This document shows, piece after piece, positions 1 through 6,301 of a DNA stretch of 8,529 bases. The number at the start of each line of letters is the position of its first letter. Positions within the stretch are counted from its first letter, which is position 1. This stretch comes from an uncultured Treponema sp. (GTDB lineage: Bacteria; Spirochaetota; Spirochaetia; Treponematales; Treponemataceae): assembly GCA_905236465.1 (NCBI GenBank), contig CAJOQA010000012.1, positions 1 through 8,529 of the forward strand, in the 5' to 3' direction. The notes under the pieces were generated by a model. It did no database searches. It saw only the letters and a list, made by a program, of their open reading frames with translations, and had not been told where the DNA came from. The position numbers and the translations under genes are program-made.

Positions 1-34
1 AGTTGCTAAGTTAATCCTTGAAGAAAGAAAATAG
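1..34 (+). CDS. C-terminal end of an unidentified protein (partial)
   Basis: Only the last ten codons are present, reading VAKLILEERK and a TAG stop at 32-34. It is the only + frame open at the left edge, since the frame starting at base 1 meets TAA at once. The helical, charged tail fits a normal protein terminus, but ten residues cannot identify a family. A GC-rich hairpin begins immediately after the stop codon, which supports this being a real gene end. A chance open frame of this length cannot be excluded. Confidence 0.4.
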   Translation, partial: VAKLILEERK

Positions 35-52
35 GGCGCCAAGGAGGGCGCC
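35..52 (+). repeat. GC-rich hairpin after stop codon, loop AAGGAG
   Basis: GGCGCC (35-40) and GGCGCC (47-52) form a perfect 6-bp all-GC stem around the loop AAGGAG (41-46). It starts directly after the TAG stop of the upstream gene. There is no T-run behind it, so it is not a classical intrinsic terminator. It may be a 3'-end stabilising or processing structure. Its loop exposes the same AGGAG motif as the hairpin at 92-124. Confidence 0.6.
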
Positions 53-62
53 AGTTACCGCC

Positions 63-89
63 TGAAGAATTAGCTCCGCTAATTCTTCA
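63..89 (+). repeat. Perfect 12-bp hairpin, loop TCC
   Basis: Arms 63-74 and 78-89 are exact reverse complements (12 bp) around a 3-base loop, TCC. In context the loop reads GCTCCGC, so it shows CTCC, which is complementary to the GGAG in the loops of the hairpins on either side. There is no T-tract, so termination is unlikely. Its outer bases (TGAAG...CTTCA) are shared with the hairpin at 92-124, so the two could form alternative pairings. Confidence 0.75.
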
Positions 90-91
90 AT

Positions 92-124
92 CTGAAGGAA
101 ATTACAGGAGGTAATTTCCTTCAG
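92..124 (+). repeat. Perfect 14-bp hairpin, loop AGGAG
   Basis: Arms 92-105 and 111-124 are exact reverse complements (14 bp) around the loop AGGAG (106-110). It ends four bases before the first base of the tRNA. No T-run follows. The loop is exactly complementary to CUCCU in the anticodon loop of the adjacent tRNA and to CTCC in the loop of the preceding hairpin. It may be a tRNA 5'-leader processing structure or a small dispersed repeat; the sequence alone does not decide. Confidence 0.75.
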
Positions 125-128
125 CCAA

Positions 129-202
129 GATCCTCTAGCTCAATTGGATAGAGTGACAGCCTCCTAAGCTGTAGGTTGCGAGTTCGATTCCCGCGAGGGT
201 CA
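129..202 (+). tRNA. tRNA-Arg (anticodon CCU)
   Basis: A complete 74-nt cloverleaf can be folded. The acceptor stem is 129-135 with 195-201, with one U-G wobble, and the discriminator is A202. The D stem is 138-141 with 151-154. The anticodon stem is 156-160 with 168-172, around the loop CTCCTAA, which places anticodon CCT at 163-165 and so reads the Arg codon AGG. The variable loop is five bases (173-177). The T arm is 178-194 with loop TTCGATT and one A-C mismatch (181/191). The 3' CCA is not encoded and must be added by nucleotidyltransferase. No convincing promoter lies just upstream, so it may be processed from a transcript entering from the left. Confidence 0.95.
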
Positions 203-206
203 TAAA

Positions 207-242
207 AAAGCCCGCTTGTTCTGCAAAGAGCAAGCGGGCTTT
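207..242. terminator. Intrinsic terminator serving both strands
   Basis: Arms 207-222 and 227-242 pair over 16 bp with one wobble, closed by a GCAA tetraloop (223-226). On the + strand it is followed by TTCTTGTT and ends the tRNA transcript. On the minus strand the A-run at 204-209 becomes a U-run, so it also ends the operon whose last gene stops at 261. Confidence 0.9.
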
Positions 243-260
243 CTTGTTAGTGGCTTTGTA

Positions 261-662
261 CTAGTCCCTTAAGTAAATAAGGGCTCCTAAAACCAACATG
301 TGGGAAGCAAACTGATAGAACCAGCTAAGCCCTAAGTTGAAGTTTCCGCCTAAAAAGTCCATAAGAACAATTGCCACAATCCAGACAATCATTACAATTA
401 TCTGCAAAATGTCATCTAAAGAGCCAAAGCGGTCACCGATAAATGATTCAAGGATCAAGAAAATTCCTGAAAGAAGTTCAATAACGCCAAAAACAACCTT
501 AAGTGTACGTCCTAAACTTCCATTGAAAACTCTTGTGATTGCACCTGCAGCGGCATCTCCCCCGCCCTGTAATGCCCAAATTCCTGCTACTGCAAGCATT
601 ACGCCCAATGCAATCTGAAGAATAAATCTTCCCAAAACCATTCTGTCTTTGCTTTTTGCCAT
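261..662 (-). CDS. Small four-helix integral membrane protein
   Basis: A 133-residue protein with four predicted membrane helices at about residues 10-32, 55-75, 83-103 and 113-130, and a basic N-terminus (MAKSKDR). I chose the start at 662 because AGGAG (670-674) lies 7 bases upstream. The longer frame from 713 would begin inside the promoter and before that ribosome binding site. Size and helix pattern, with glycine-rich first and second helices, recall small DoxX-like membrane proteins, but no diagnostic motif is present and I do not assign a family. It is the last gene of the minus-strand block, 95 bp after its neighbour, and has its own promoter, so it can be expressed apart from the upstream genes. 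A hairpin (685-702) sits in its leader. Confidence 0.85.
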   Translation of the reverse strand: MAKSKDRMVLGRFILQIALGVMLAVAGIWALQGGGDAAAGAITRVFNGSLGRTLKVVFGVIELLSGIFLILESFIGDRFGSLDDILQIIVMIVWIVAIVLMDFLGGNFNLGLSWFYQFASHMLVLGALIYLRD

Positions 663-684
663 TTTTTTTCTCCTATACGTTTTC

Positions 685-702
685 AAAGGGAGCAACCCCT
701 TT
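685..702 (-). promoter_or_regulatory. 5'-leader hairpin before the membrane-protein gene
   Basis: AAAGGG and CCCTTT pair over 6 bp around a 6-base loop, 10 bases upstream of the AGGAG ribosome binding site at 670-674. It is followed by GAAAACG and not by a U-run, so it is not a terminator. It could affect mRNA stability or translation. Confidence 0.4.
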
Positions 703-712
703 AGTTCTATCA

Positions 713-740
713 ATTATAATTGAAAGTTTCTTTTTTTCAA
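713..740 (-). promoter_or_regulatory. Sigma-70-type internal promoter for the 261-662 gene
   Basis: On the minus strand TTGAAA (740-735) is separated by 16 bp from a perfect TATAAT (718-713). The start point would fall near 706, giving a leader of about 44 nt. The promoter lies in the gap after the preceding membrane-protein gene. Confidence 0.65.
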
Positions 741-757
741 GTCGATAAGGGGTGGCT

Positions 758-1051
758 TTACAAAAATCTTTTTAGAATCAGCAAAAATCCTAAGATGTAA
801 AAAAGCAGGGGAACAGCCGTAAAGAGTAAGGTTGTCAGCGGAATGCCTGCTACAAGAATATCTATGGAAAACTTCATTCCAAAGTCTAAAAGCAGGTTGT
901 AGACTATTCCAGCATAGCTTATTACAGCCCCAATTACCAAACTCATCCAAGCTGAATCGCGGGTTTTGCTCCACAAAAGAATTGCAAGAAAGGCCGCAAA
1001 TCCCCCCAACGAAAGTTTAATTATGTAAAGAATTAAATCTGCCTTCTGCAT
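758..1051 (-). CDS. Small three-helix membrane protein
   Basis: A 97-residue, very hydrophobic protein with predicted helices at about residues 6-27, 35-56 and 64-93, the last long enough to be one long or two short spans. There is no cleavable signal peptide or recognisable motif, and the family is unknown to me. The start is well supported: AGGAGG (1057-1062) lies 5 bases from the ATG. Its first two bases belong to the TAG stop of the upstream gene (1061-1063), so translation is probably coupled. It is in the same transcription unit as the pseudo-aminotransferase upstream. Confidence 0.85.
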   Translation of the reverse strand: MQKADLILYIIKLSLGGFAAFLAILLWSKTRDSAWMSLVIGAVISYAGIVYNLLLDFGMKFSIDILVAGIPLTTLLFTAVPLLFYILGFLLILKRFL

Positions 1052-1060
1052 CTTTTCCTC

Positions 1061-1825
1061 CTATATTTCAAAGGGATTCTTTGCAAGTTTGGAAAACACA
1101 CCCTTGTCTGCTGCAAAGGGAACTATGCTATCTCCATCGTAGTTAGGGTTTATAACCATACCGCAGTCAAGGCAGTGCAAAAAAAAGTCCCTATATTTTT
1201 CCCTACTGACTTTTGCCTTTAAATACGGCCCCCTTCTTTTAAAATATTTAGTAAGAACTGGGTCGTAAATAAACCAATCTTTTTCTTGCCGCACTTTTAT
1301 GGCCTCAATCAGGTTATAGACTGAGCGTGTTATAGCGGCTTCCATTACTGGGGGTAAAAAAATAGAGTTATTTTTTAAGTTATTTTCAATATTGTTTTCT
1401 TTGGGAAGGCATAAGAGGTATATTCCCTTTGCCCAGGGGAGGGGAGGTTTTACAAAAACAGGGCCTGTAATTTCTTCATTTTCCTTCCAGGCTTCCCAAA
1501 CTTTTGCATTTTCAAGGTCAGGCATATTGTAAAAAGAAAGGACTTCTACTTCTTTTTCCAAAAGAAGTGACAGGGCTTTTCGTAAACGACCACTGAATTC
1601 AGTCTTAAAAGAACCGGTAAGCCCCCGAGAAAGCACGTTTTTAAGCTGGGTAAAAGCTGAATGGGATGCAGGGCAGGCTCCCCAGCCCAATATGGCTCTT
1701 CCCTCTTCTAGGTACAGGTCAGTCAGCCTGACACCTTTTGCCGTATATAAAAAACTGTTCCTAGCCCTTTTTATGTAACCGTAGCGTTTATATATTTCTT
1801 CTGCTAAAAAATCCTTTTCTTCCAT
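1061..1825 (-). CDS. Degenerate class III aminotransferase-like protein, probably non-catalytic
   Basis: A 254-residue soluble protein without signal peptide. Residues 25-110 follow the order of the N-terminal part of class III PLP aminotransferases such as glutamate-1-semialdehyde aminotransferase. A strand turning through KGVRLTDLYLEEGRAILGWG (30-49) sits where those enzymes have G-x-x-L-x-D-x-x-G...W. A helix follows, then SFYNMPDLE (97-105) sits where they have the F-x-N-S-G-T-E-A phosphate-binding loop. Residues 199-254 resemble their C-terminal small domain (a Gly-Met-x-Ile-x-Pro turn, then a helix). The roughly 90 residues between are too few for the catalytic domain, and I see no PLP lysine or Asp-x-x-x-x-Gly site. 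The full-length family runs to about 420 residues or more. This is inference from pattern only. The ATG follows AGGA by 5 bases; the upstream gene stops 7 bp before it. Confidence 0.8.
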   Translation of the reverse strand: MEEKDFLAEEIYKRYGYIKRARNSFLYTAKGVRLTDLYLEEGRAILGWGACPASHSAFTQLKNVLSRGLTGSFKTEFSGRLRKALSLLLEKEVEVLSFYNMPDLENAKVWEAWKENEEITGPVFVKPPLPWAKGIYLLCLPKENNIENNLKNNSIFLPPVMEAAITRSVYNLIEAIKVRQEKDWFIYDPVLTKYFKRRGPYLKAKVSREKYRDFFLHCLDCGMVINPNYDGDSIVPFAADKGVFSKLAKNPFEI

Positions 1826-1832
1826 AAGAATC

Positions 1833-2705
1833 CTACTCTAACTCCTTTGCATTAGGATCCGTGTTGCTATCAACTCCAGTATGTTCCCTGTTGTATTGCA
1901 AAAAAGACACATTCTTTGCGTTTAGTTCCTTTATCTGCTTAGTTAGCCTGTTACCAGGAAAAAGCTTTTCTGCTTTATTTAAATAATCTGCTGCCAAATC
2001 CTTTTGTTTGTCCTCAAAAAGAAATTGAGAATAATAGATGTAAGTGTAAAACTTGTCCGCATCGGTCTTTGAACAGTCAACTGCAGCCTTAAAATGCTTA
2101 CCTGCTTTTTTATTTGACCCTCCGCAAATTCCTGGTGCATAGAAGTACCATTGGGCAAGACCTGTGTGGGCTGCCCAAATATTTGTATTTCCTTCAATTG
2201 CATCTTCATAATGGGTTTTTACGCTGTAACCCCTAAAAATTGCCGCTGCAATAGAAAAAGTTATATAGCAACCAGTTACGTCTCCACTTATCATGTGCAG
2301 GAGCGGGGCGGTATTTTTAGCCTTTTTCCTCTTGTCAATAAAGGCCTTGTTTCTTTTCATTTGGTCTTTAAGTTCTAGGCGGATTTTCTTTAGGTCAACA
2401 TCGCCTGGAGTCCAGAAAATGTATTCAAACTTTCCCATGCGGACGCTGCTTTCCCAAAAAAGTTGTTCCTGCTCAAGGTCAAGGGCCTGATTGGGTAATT
2501 CTGCATTTACTTGCGCTAAAAATTCATCTAGTTCTTGTATAACCTTATTTGCATCAGTGTAAGTAGACCATATGGCCCGTTTACTAGTGAATTCCGTGTA
2601 CTTTTGCAGGGTATAAGGCGACATGGTACTTCCTCCTGCAAATAGGCTTAAACTTGTAAAAAGAGAAAAAATCAGCAATAAAAATATAGTTTTCGTGTAC
2701 TTCAT
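1833..2705 (-). CDS. Exported TPR-like protein
   Basis: A 290-residue protein with a clear signal peptide: KYTK, a hydrophobic core at residues 7-22, and likely cleavage after SLFA (23). It probably works in the periplasm. Paired amphipathic helices from about 140 to 262 look like tetratricopeptide repeats. WYFYAPGICGGSNKKAGKHF (186-205) resembles the Trp-Tyr...Pro-Gly...Gly-Gly-Ser...Ala...His-Phe signature of bacterial helical-repeat proteins in which one repeat is built around a glycine-rich turn. The acidic tail (NTDPNAKELE) is probably disordered. TPRs imply protein binding; the partner is unknown. The start is fixed by the signal peptide, but the ribosome binding site is poor: AAGGAT lies 15 bases away. 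It follows the lipoprotein gene by 30 bp in the same direction. Confidence 0.85.
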   Translation of the reverse strand: MKYTKTIFLLLIFSLFTSLSLFAGGSTMSPYTLQKYTEFTSKRAIWSTYTDANKVIQELDEFLAQVNAELPNQALDLEQEQLFWESSVRMGKFEYIFWTPGDVDLKKIRLELKDQMKRNKAFIDKRKKAKNTAPLLHMISGDVTGCYITFSIAAAIFRGYSVKTHYEDAIEGNTNIWAAHTGLAQWYFYAPGICGGSNKKAGKHFKAAVDCSKTDADKFYTYIYYSQFLFEDKQKDLAADYLNKAEKLFPGNRLTKQIKELNAKNVSFLQYNREHTGVDSNTDPNAKELE

Positions 2706-2735
2706 AATGTAAAAAGAAATATCCTTAGCTTTTTG

Positions 2736-3263
2736 TTACACACCAGATGAATCAATGCTGTAGACATAATCATACTTGTAAAGGATTAAGTATACGCAGT
2801 TCTGATCATCTAAGTCTATTTCAAGGTAGAAGTTCGGGTCTTTTTTATCCTTATAAATCAGCCCTTTTACTGTGGCAGAAAGCCTGTAGGCAAGCTCAAA
2901 TTCAGGTTTTAGCTTTTCTGCTATAACGGCTTGAGAATCCCCAATCTCTAAAGAATGAAAGCAGTAGGTGTCAGCATTCCAGTCCCCTAGTATTATAGAG
3001 TCCAAGTTGCCATCCCTCATCTGAAAAGGTCCGTCCGGATTTCTGTTGTAGAATTCCTGAGCCTTGGGGATATTTGTGTAAAGGTCAATTTTGTTGGATT
3101 TTTTAGGGCTAGGGGTAACTTTTACAGTCTTTTTTTCTTGACTAGTACTTTTGCTTGAGTTACTTGTAGACTCGGTCTTCTTGCTTGCGGCTTGATTTTG
3201 TGTTGTTGTGCATGAAGCAAGGGTAAAAATTGTAAGGAGTAAAAAAAGTAATATAGATTTCAT
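2736..3263 (-). CDS. Putative lipoprotein of unknown function
   Basis: A 175-residue protein beginning MKSILLFLLLTIFTLASC, a lipoprotein signal peptide with lipobox L-A-S-C, so Cys18 would be lipidated. Residues 19-58 are a Ser/Thr/Lys-rich flexible linker. The rest is a small globular domain (about 60-175) rich in Tyr and Asp with two further cysteines and alternating beta-strand character near the C-terminus; I recognise no family. The start at 3263 is set by the signal peptide; the frame extends back to 3320 but this would bury the signal. There is no ribosome binding site before the ATG, and a -10-like TATTAT ends 6 bases upstream, so the mRNA may be leaderless. It is the first gene of the minus-strand block. 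Confidence 0.85.
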   Translation of the reverse strand: MKSILLFLLLTIFTLASCTTTQNQAASKKTESTSNSSKSTSQEKKTVKVTPSPKKSNKIDLYTNIPKAQEFYNRNPDGPFQMRDGNLDSIILGDWNADTYCFHSLEIGDSQAVIAEKLKPEFELAYRLSATVKGLIYKDKKDPNFYLEIDLDDQNCVYLILYKYDYVYSIDSSGV

Positions 3264-3268
3264 AGTTT

Positions 3269-3302
3269 TATAATAGCATAAGTTGCCTTTTTGTGCTACA
3301 AT
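3269..3302. promoter_or_regulatory. Divergent promoters giving possibly leaderless mRNAs
   Basis: Only 46 bp separate the two start codons. For the minus-strand lipoprotein gene, TATTAT (3275-3270) is followed by AAAACT and then the A of ATG. For the + strand thioesterase, the extended -10 TGCTACAAT (3294-3302) is followed by seven bases and then ATG. In both cases the expected start point falls on or next to the start codon, and no Shine-Dalgarno sequence exists on either side. A TATAAT at 3269-3274 on the + strand is a second possible -10. No good -35 match is seen for any of them. Confidence 0.45.
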
Positions 3303-3309
3303 TTGCCCC

Positions 3310-4065
3310 ATGGAATTCAAAGTTTATCACGAAGATGACAATATAACATTTCACAATCAAACAATAGTACATTTTAGTCAGTGCTCCGCCAATAAGCAGT
3401 TGAGCTTTCACGAACTTTTGCGCCTTACATCTGATGTCGCTGTAGAAGAGTATAGGCAACGGGGGCTTTCTAGAGATGTTTTATCCCAGTCCGGTTATGC
3501 AATTCTTGTTTCTAGGGTTTCTTTTCATATAAACCGACTTCCTAAAGAAAATGAGAAGATAACAGTTTCTACTTGGGAAGAAAAAGCAGAAGCCTTGCAA
3601 TTGATAAGGGCATATTCAATTACTGCAGAAGATGGAAGTTCTCTAGTGGAAGGCCTGTCCTCCTGGCTTTTAGTTGACCCTGTTGCAAGAAAAATTATTC
3701 CCACAAAAAAATTTACAATGAGGGAACCTTCTTCTTACCAAAAACAGAATGCTTGTTCAAGACCAGCAAAAATAGTAATTCCTCAAGGTCTTACTGAAAT
3801 TGCAAGTCGTAAAGTTTTGCCTTCTGATATAGATGGAAACGGGCATACAAATAATGCCCGCTACGGTGCTTTTGTAATGGATTCTTTACCCGAAGAGTAC
3901 CGCAATAAAGAGTTTTCTGAAATGCGCCTTAATTATTCAAAAGAAGCAATGCTTGGCCAAACATTAAAAATTTACGCAACCTTTGATGATGAAAATAAGA
4001 AAATAACTCTTGTTGGAAAAACAGAAGAGGATGTTTCTTTTGAAAGTGAACTTGTTTACAGGTAG
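3310..4065 (+). CDS. Acyl-ACP thioesterase (FatA/FatB-type)
   Basis: A 251-residue cytosolic enzyme that hydrolyses acyl-ACP to free fatty acid and ACP, ending chain elongation in type II fatty acid synthesis. The size and two-part layout match bacterial acyl-ACP thioesterases with a double hot-dog fold: first domain about 1-140 with SFHELLRLTSDVA (32-44), second domain about 155-251. The catalytic-site segment SDIDGNGHTNNARY (172-185) contains the family's Asp, Asn and His positions (Asp173/Asp175, Asn177, His179) with Asn181 after. No signal peptide is present. I place the start at ATG 3310; the same frame reaches a TTG at 3283, but that lies in the promoter. No ribosome binding site precedes the ATG. 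It stands alone, diverging from the lipoprotein gene and converging on the chemoreceptor gene. The chain-length preference cannot be read from the sequence. Confidence 0.92.
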   Translation: MEFKVYHEDDNITFHNQTIVHFSQCSANKQLSFHELLRLTSDVAVEEYRQRGLSRDVLSQSGYAILVSRVSFHINRLPKENEKITVSTWEEKAEALQLIRAYSITAEDGSSLVEGLSSWLLVDPVARKIIPTKKFTMREPSSYQKQNACSRPAKIVIPQGLTEIASRKVLPSDIDGNGHTNNARYGAFVMDSLPEEYRNKEFSEMRLNYSKEAMLGQTLKIYATFDDENKKITLVGKTEEDVSFESELVYR

Positions 4066-4078
4066 ACGAAGGCTAGGC

Positions 4079-4111
4079 CACGACCGCATACTAGCTACGG
4101 TCGTGTGTTTT
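4079..4111 (+). terminator. Intrinsic terminator between convergent genes
   Basis: CACGACCG (4079-4086) pairs perfectly with CGGTCGTG (4098-4105) over 8 bp around an 11-base loop and is followed by TGTTTT. It is correctly placed to end the thioesterase transcript. Read on the minus strand there is no U-run, so it is a weak terminator for the chemoreceptor gene, whose stop is at 4119. Confidence 0.75.
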
Positions 4112-4118
4112 GCTGCCC

Positions 4119-6257
4119 TTAAACCTTAAACTGCCCCATTGCAGAGCTTACGCGGTCAATACTTTCCTTGTTGCTTTGGGTAAGGGTATTAACCTCTTGA
4201 ATAGAATCGTTGATGTCATTTACACCGCCAGACATTTCTGTCATTGCACCGTTAATTTGTGCTGTAAGAGAAGATAGCTTATCCATTTCTCCTAGAACCT
4301 TACGGCTTCCGTTTTCCATTTCCTTAGCAGCCTTTTGAACATCACTAGTAATTGCATTTATGTCGTGCATTGCATCAAGAATTTGTTTTGAACCAGCTGA
4401 CTGCTCGTCCATTGCGGCCTTAATAACCTTTTCCTGATTGTTTACAGTTTGAGTTCTGTCAAAAATCTCGTCAAACTGCCGCTGGATATCTTCTGCATCA
4501 GCTGTCATTGTAACAATCTTTTCCCTAAGGGCGTTAAGGACGTTGGTAATCTTCTTACCTTGCTCGCTAGAATCTTCAGAAAGTTTTCTGATTTCGTCAG
4601 CAACAACGGCAAATCCCTTACCGGCCTCACCTGCGTGGGCTGCCTCAATAGCGGCGTTCATGGCCAAAAGGTTGGTCTGTTCCGCTATGTTTTGAATGAC
4701 AGATGATGTTTCGATAAGACCTTCAGAATCTTCTGAAATCTGCTTAGAGATTGTAACTGATTTTTCAACGATTTCGCGGCCATTTTCAGCTGACTCCGTC
4801 AAAAGCTGTACGTTTTCAGCGTTCTTTTCAAGGATGCTAGTAACAGACTGGATATTTGCGACCATTTCCTCTACTGAAGAAGAAGAATGGATTACGCTGT
4901 TTGCCTGAGTAGAGATATTGGAGTTAAGCTTAGCAATATTGTCTGCAATGCTACCCATAGTAGAGTTGGTTTCATCAACGGATACTGCCTGATTGTTTAT
5001 GTCTCCCTTTATGGAATTAATATTTGCGCTAATCTGATTTATAGCACTTGCCGCAGCTGACATATTATTGTAGAGCGTTTGGCCAATCTCACTCATGGAA
5101 GCAGATTCGTTTGCAACAGACTGAATTGAAGTTCCAATCTTTTCCATAGTTCTGTTAAAGTAACCTGAAAGAAGTCCAATCTCATCGCTGGAAATAATTG
5201 GCAGGCGGACAGAAAGGTCTCCGCTACCTTCAGAAATATTCTTAAGAATATCTGTAATTTTCTTGATAGCAGAAACAATGTGCTTGGCAAGTATCAGCGA
5301 AGTAATTATTGCTATTACGATACTGACTACAAGAATAGGAACAACGGTTTCTACAACTGCCCTGGTTCCTGATTCAATAGCATCGACAGAGATAACCATT
5401 GCATAGTCAATAGCATAGTAGTCATTTGTTGAAGGCAAGACACGGATTTCGGAGTTCTTTCCGTGAACTTTTTCTCTCTTTATCTGGTAGGAACCTGGGG
5501 TGTAACCGCTTAGTGCTTGAATTCCTAGGTTGTTTACGTTCTCAAGAACCATATCGTCACGGAAGGGGTCAAGCAAAACGTTCTTGTTGGAATCTAGAAG
5601 AATGAACTGGACGTTTCCCATACTCATCTGGTCTCCTAATATAGAAGAGAAAACCATAGCATTCAGCTCTAGAACCGCAACACCCACATAATCGCCATAT
5701 TCGTCATAGGCAGTGTGGGAGGCATATACCACGACATCACCGCGGCTGTTTTTTTCTACAGGAGAAAAGAAGGTTGCCCCGTCAACTGTCTCCGCCTCTA
5801 TGTACCAAATTGAGTTGAGTGGGTCTCCGGTAAAGGAAAAGTCGTAGGGGTAGGTAACTGTCGTCCCATCCTGATAAATAACAGCAGCTCCTTGTATGTA
5901 TTCGTCGCAGTCCGTTACTAATTGCAACTGTGTCTCATAGTTTTCTGTGGGGCTTGAGGCCAGGACAGCGGCCAGGTTGTCTACACCCTTTAAGTAACCT
6001 GAAAGTGTTGTGTCTGTAAGACGCATTGTGTTAGAAAGGTTTTCAGTAAATGAAATTTCGTTAACTTTGCGAATACGTACATACACTGAAATTCCAATAA
6101 AAAGCATAAGTACAATGGTCATTAAACTTATGTTTAGAATAATCCTTCTTGAAATAGATTGGATTTTGCCTTCTTTTAGTTTTTCTTCATTTCTTTTGCT
6201 GATTTTTGCAATATCCAGGTCTGAAAGCTTTGAAACTTTCTTTTTCTTTTCTCCCAT
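4119..6257 (-). CDS. Methyl-accepting chemotaxis protein with extracytoplasmic Cache-like sensor
   Basis: A 712-residue transmembrane chemoreceptor. It has a long basic cytoplasmic tail (1-38), TM1 about 39-61, a sensor region about 62-300, TM2 about 302-324, HAMP about 325-378, and a coiled-coil signalling domain to 712. The conserved hairpin tip is at residues 524-560 (IAEQTNLLAMNAAIEAAHAG, then GKGFAVVADEIRKLS), the site that binds CheA and CheW. The sensor resembles dCache_1: DG near 130, IWYIEA (150-155), then a YVGVAVLELN strand (190-199). The Arg that amino-acid-binding dCache domains carry two residues before WY is Ser149 here, so the ligand is probably not a simple amino acid. There is no C-terminal CheR-tethering pentapeptide. 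AAGGAG lies 13 bases before the ATG, rather far. The gene stands alone and diverges from the LolA-like gene. Confidence 0.96.
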   Translation of the reverse strand: MGEKKKKVSKLSDLDIAKISKRNEEKLKEGKIQSISRRIILNISLMTIVLMLFIGISVYVRIRKVNEISFTENLSNTMRLTDTTLSGYLKGVDNLAAVLASSPTENYETQLQLVTDCDEYIQGAAVIYQDGTTVTYPYDFSFTGDPLNSIWYIEAETVDGATFFSPVEKNSRGDVVVYASHTAYDEYGDYVGVAVLELNAMVFSSILGDQMSMGNVQFILLDSNKNVLLDPFRDDMVLENVNNLGIQALSGYTPGSYQIKREKVHGKNSEIRVLPSTNDYYAIDYAMVISVDAIESGTRAVVETVVPILVVSIVIAIITSLILAKHIVSAIKKITDILKNISEGSGDLSVRLPIISSDEIGLLSGYFNRTMEKIGTSIQSVANESASMSEIGQTLYNNMSAAASAINQISANINSIKGDINNQAVSVDETNSTMGSIADNIAKLNSNISTQANSVIHSSSSVEEMVANIQSVTSILEKNAENVQLLTESAENGREIVEKSVTISKQISEDSEGLIETSSVIQNIAEQTNLLAMNAAIEAAHAGEAGKGFAVVADEIRKLSEDSSEQGKKITNVLNALREKIVTMTADAEDIQRQFDEIFDRTQTVNNQEKVIKAAMDEQSAGSKQILDAMHDINAITSDVQKAAKEMENGSRKVLGEMDKLSSLTAQINGAMTEMSGGVNDINDSIQEVNTLTQSNKESIDRVSSAMGQFKV

Positions 6258-6301
6258 AGTAGTTTTTCAACTCCTTTTTAGAATCTGCATTATTAATAGA
6301 A

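Noticed and set aside
35..52. GC-rich hairpin as an intrinsic terminator of the left-edge gene
   Set aside because: No T-run follows; bases after it are AGTTACCGCC. Kept only as a hairpin.
35..124. CRISPR array or integron attC sites
   Set aside because: The three hairpins differ in sequence and spacing, there is no repeat-spacer pattern, and no attC core sites or gene cassettes.
185..202. 3' end of tRNA-Arg as an integration attachment site
   Set aside because: tRNA genes are frequent integration targets, but no duplicate of the tRNA 3' end, integrase or phage gene is present in the window.
337..618. Plus-strand open frame of 93 codons inside the four-helix membrane protein gene
   Set aside because: Antisense shadow with no ribosome binding site; the minus-strand gene has an ideal one and coherent membrane helices.
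714..974. Minus-strand open frame of 86 codons beginning MEQNPRFS
   Set aside because: It overlaps the membrane-protein gene at 758-1051 in another frame, has no ribosome binding site, and its composition is not protein-like.
3283..3309. TTG at 3283 as the thioesterase start, adding nine residues
   Set aside because: It would lie within the promoter region, has no ribosome binding site, and the added residues are not typical of the family N-terminus.
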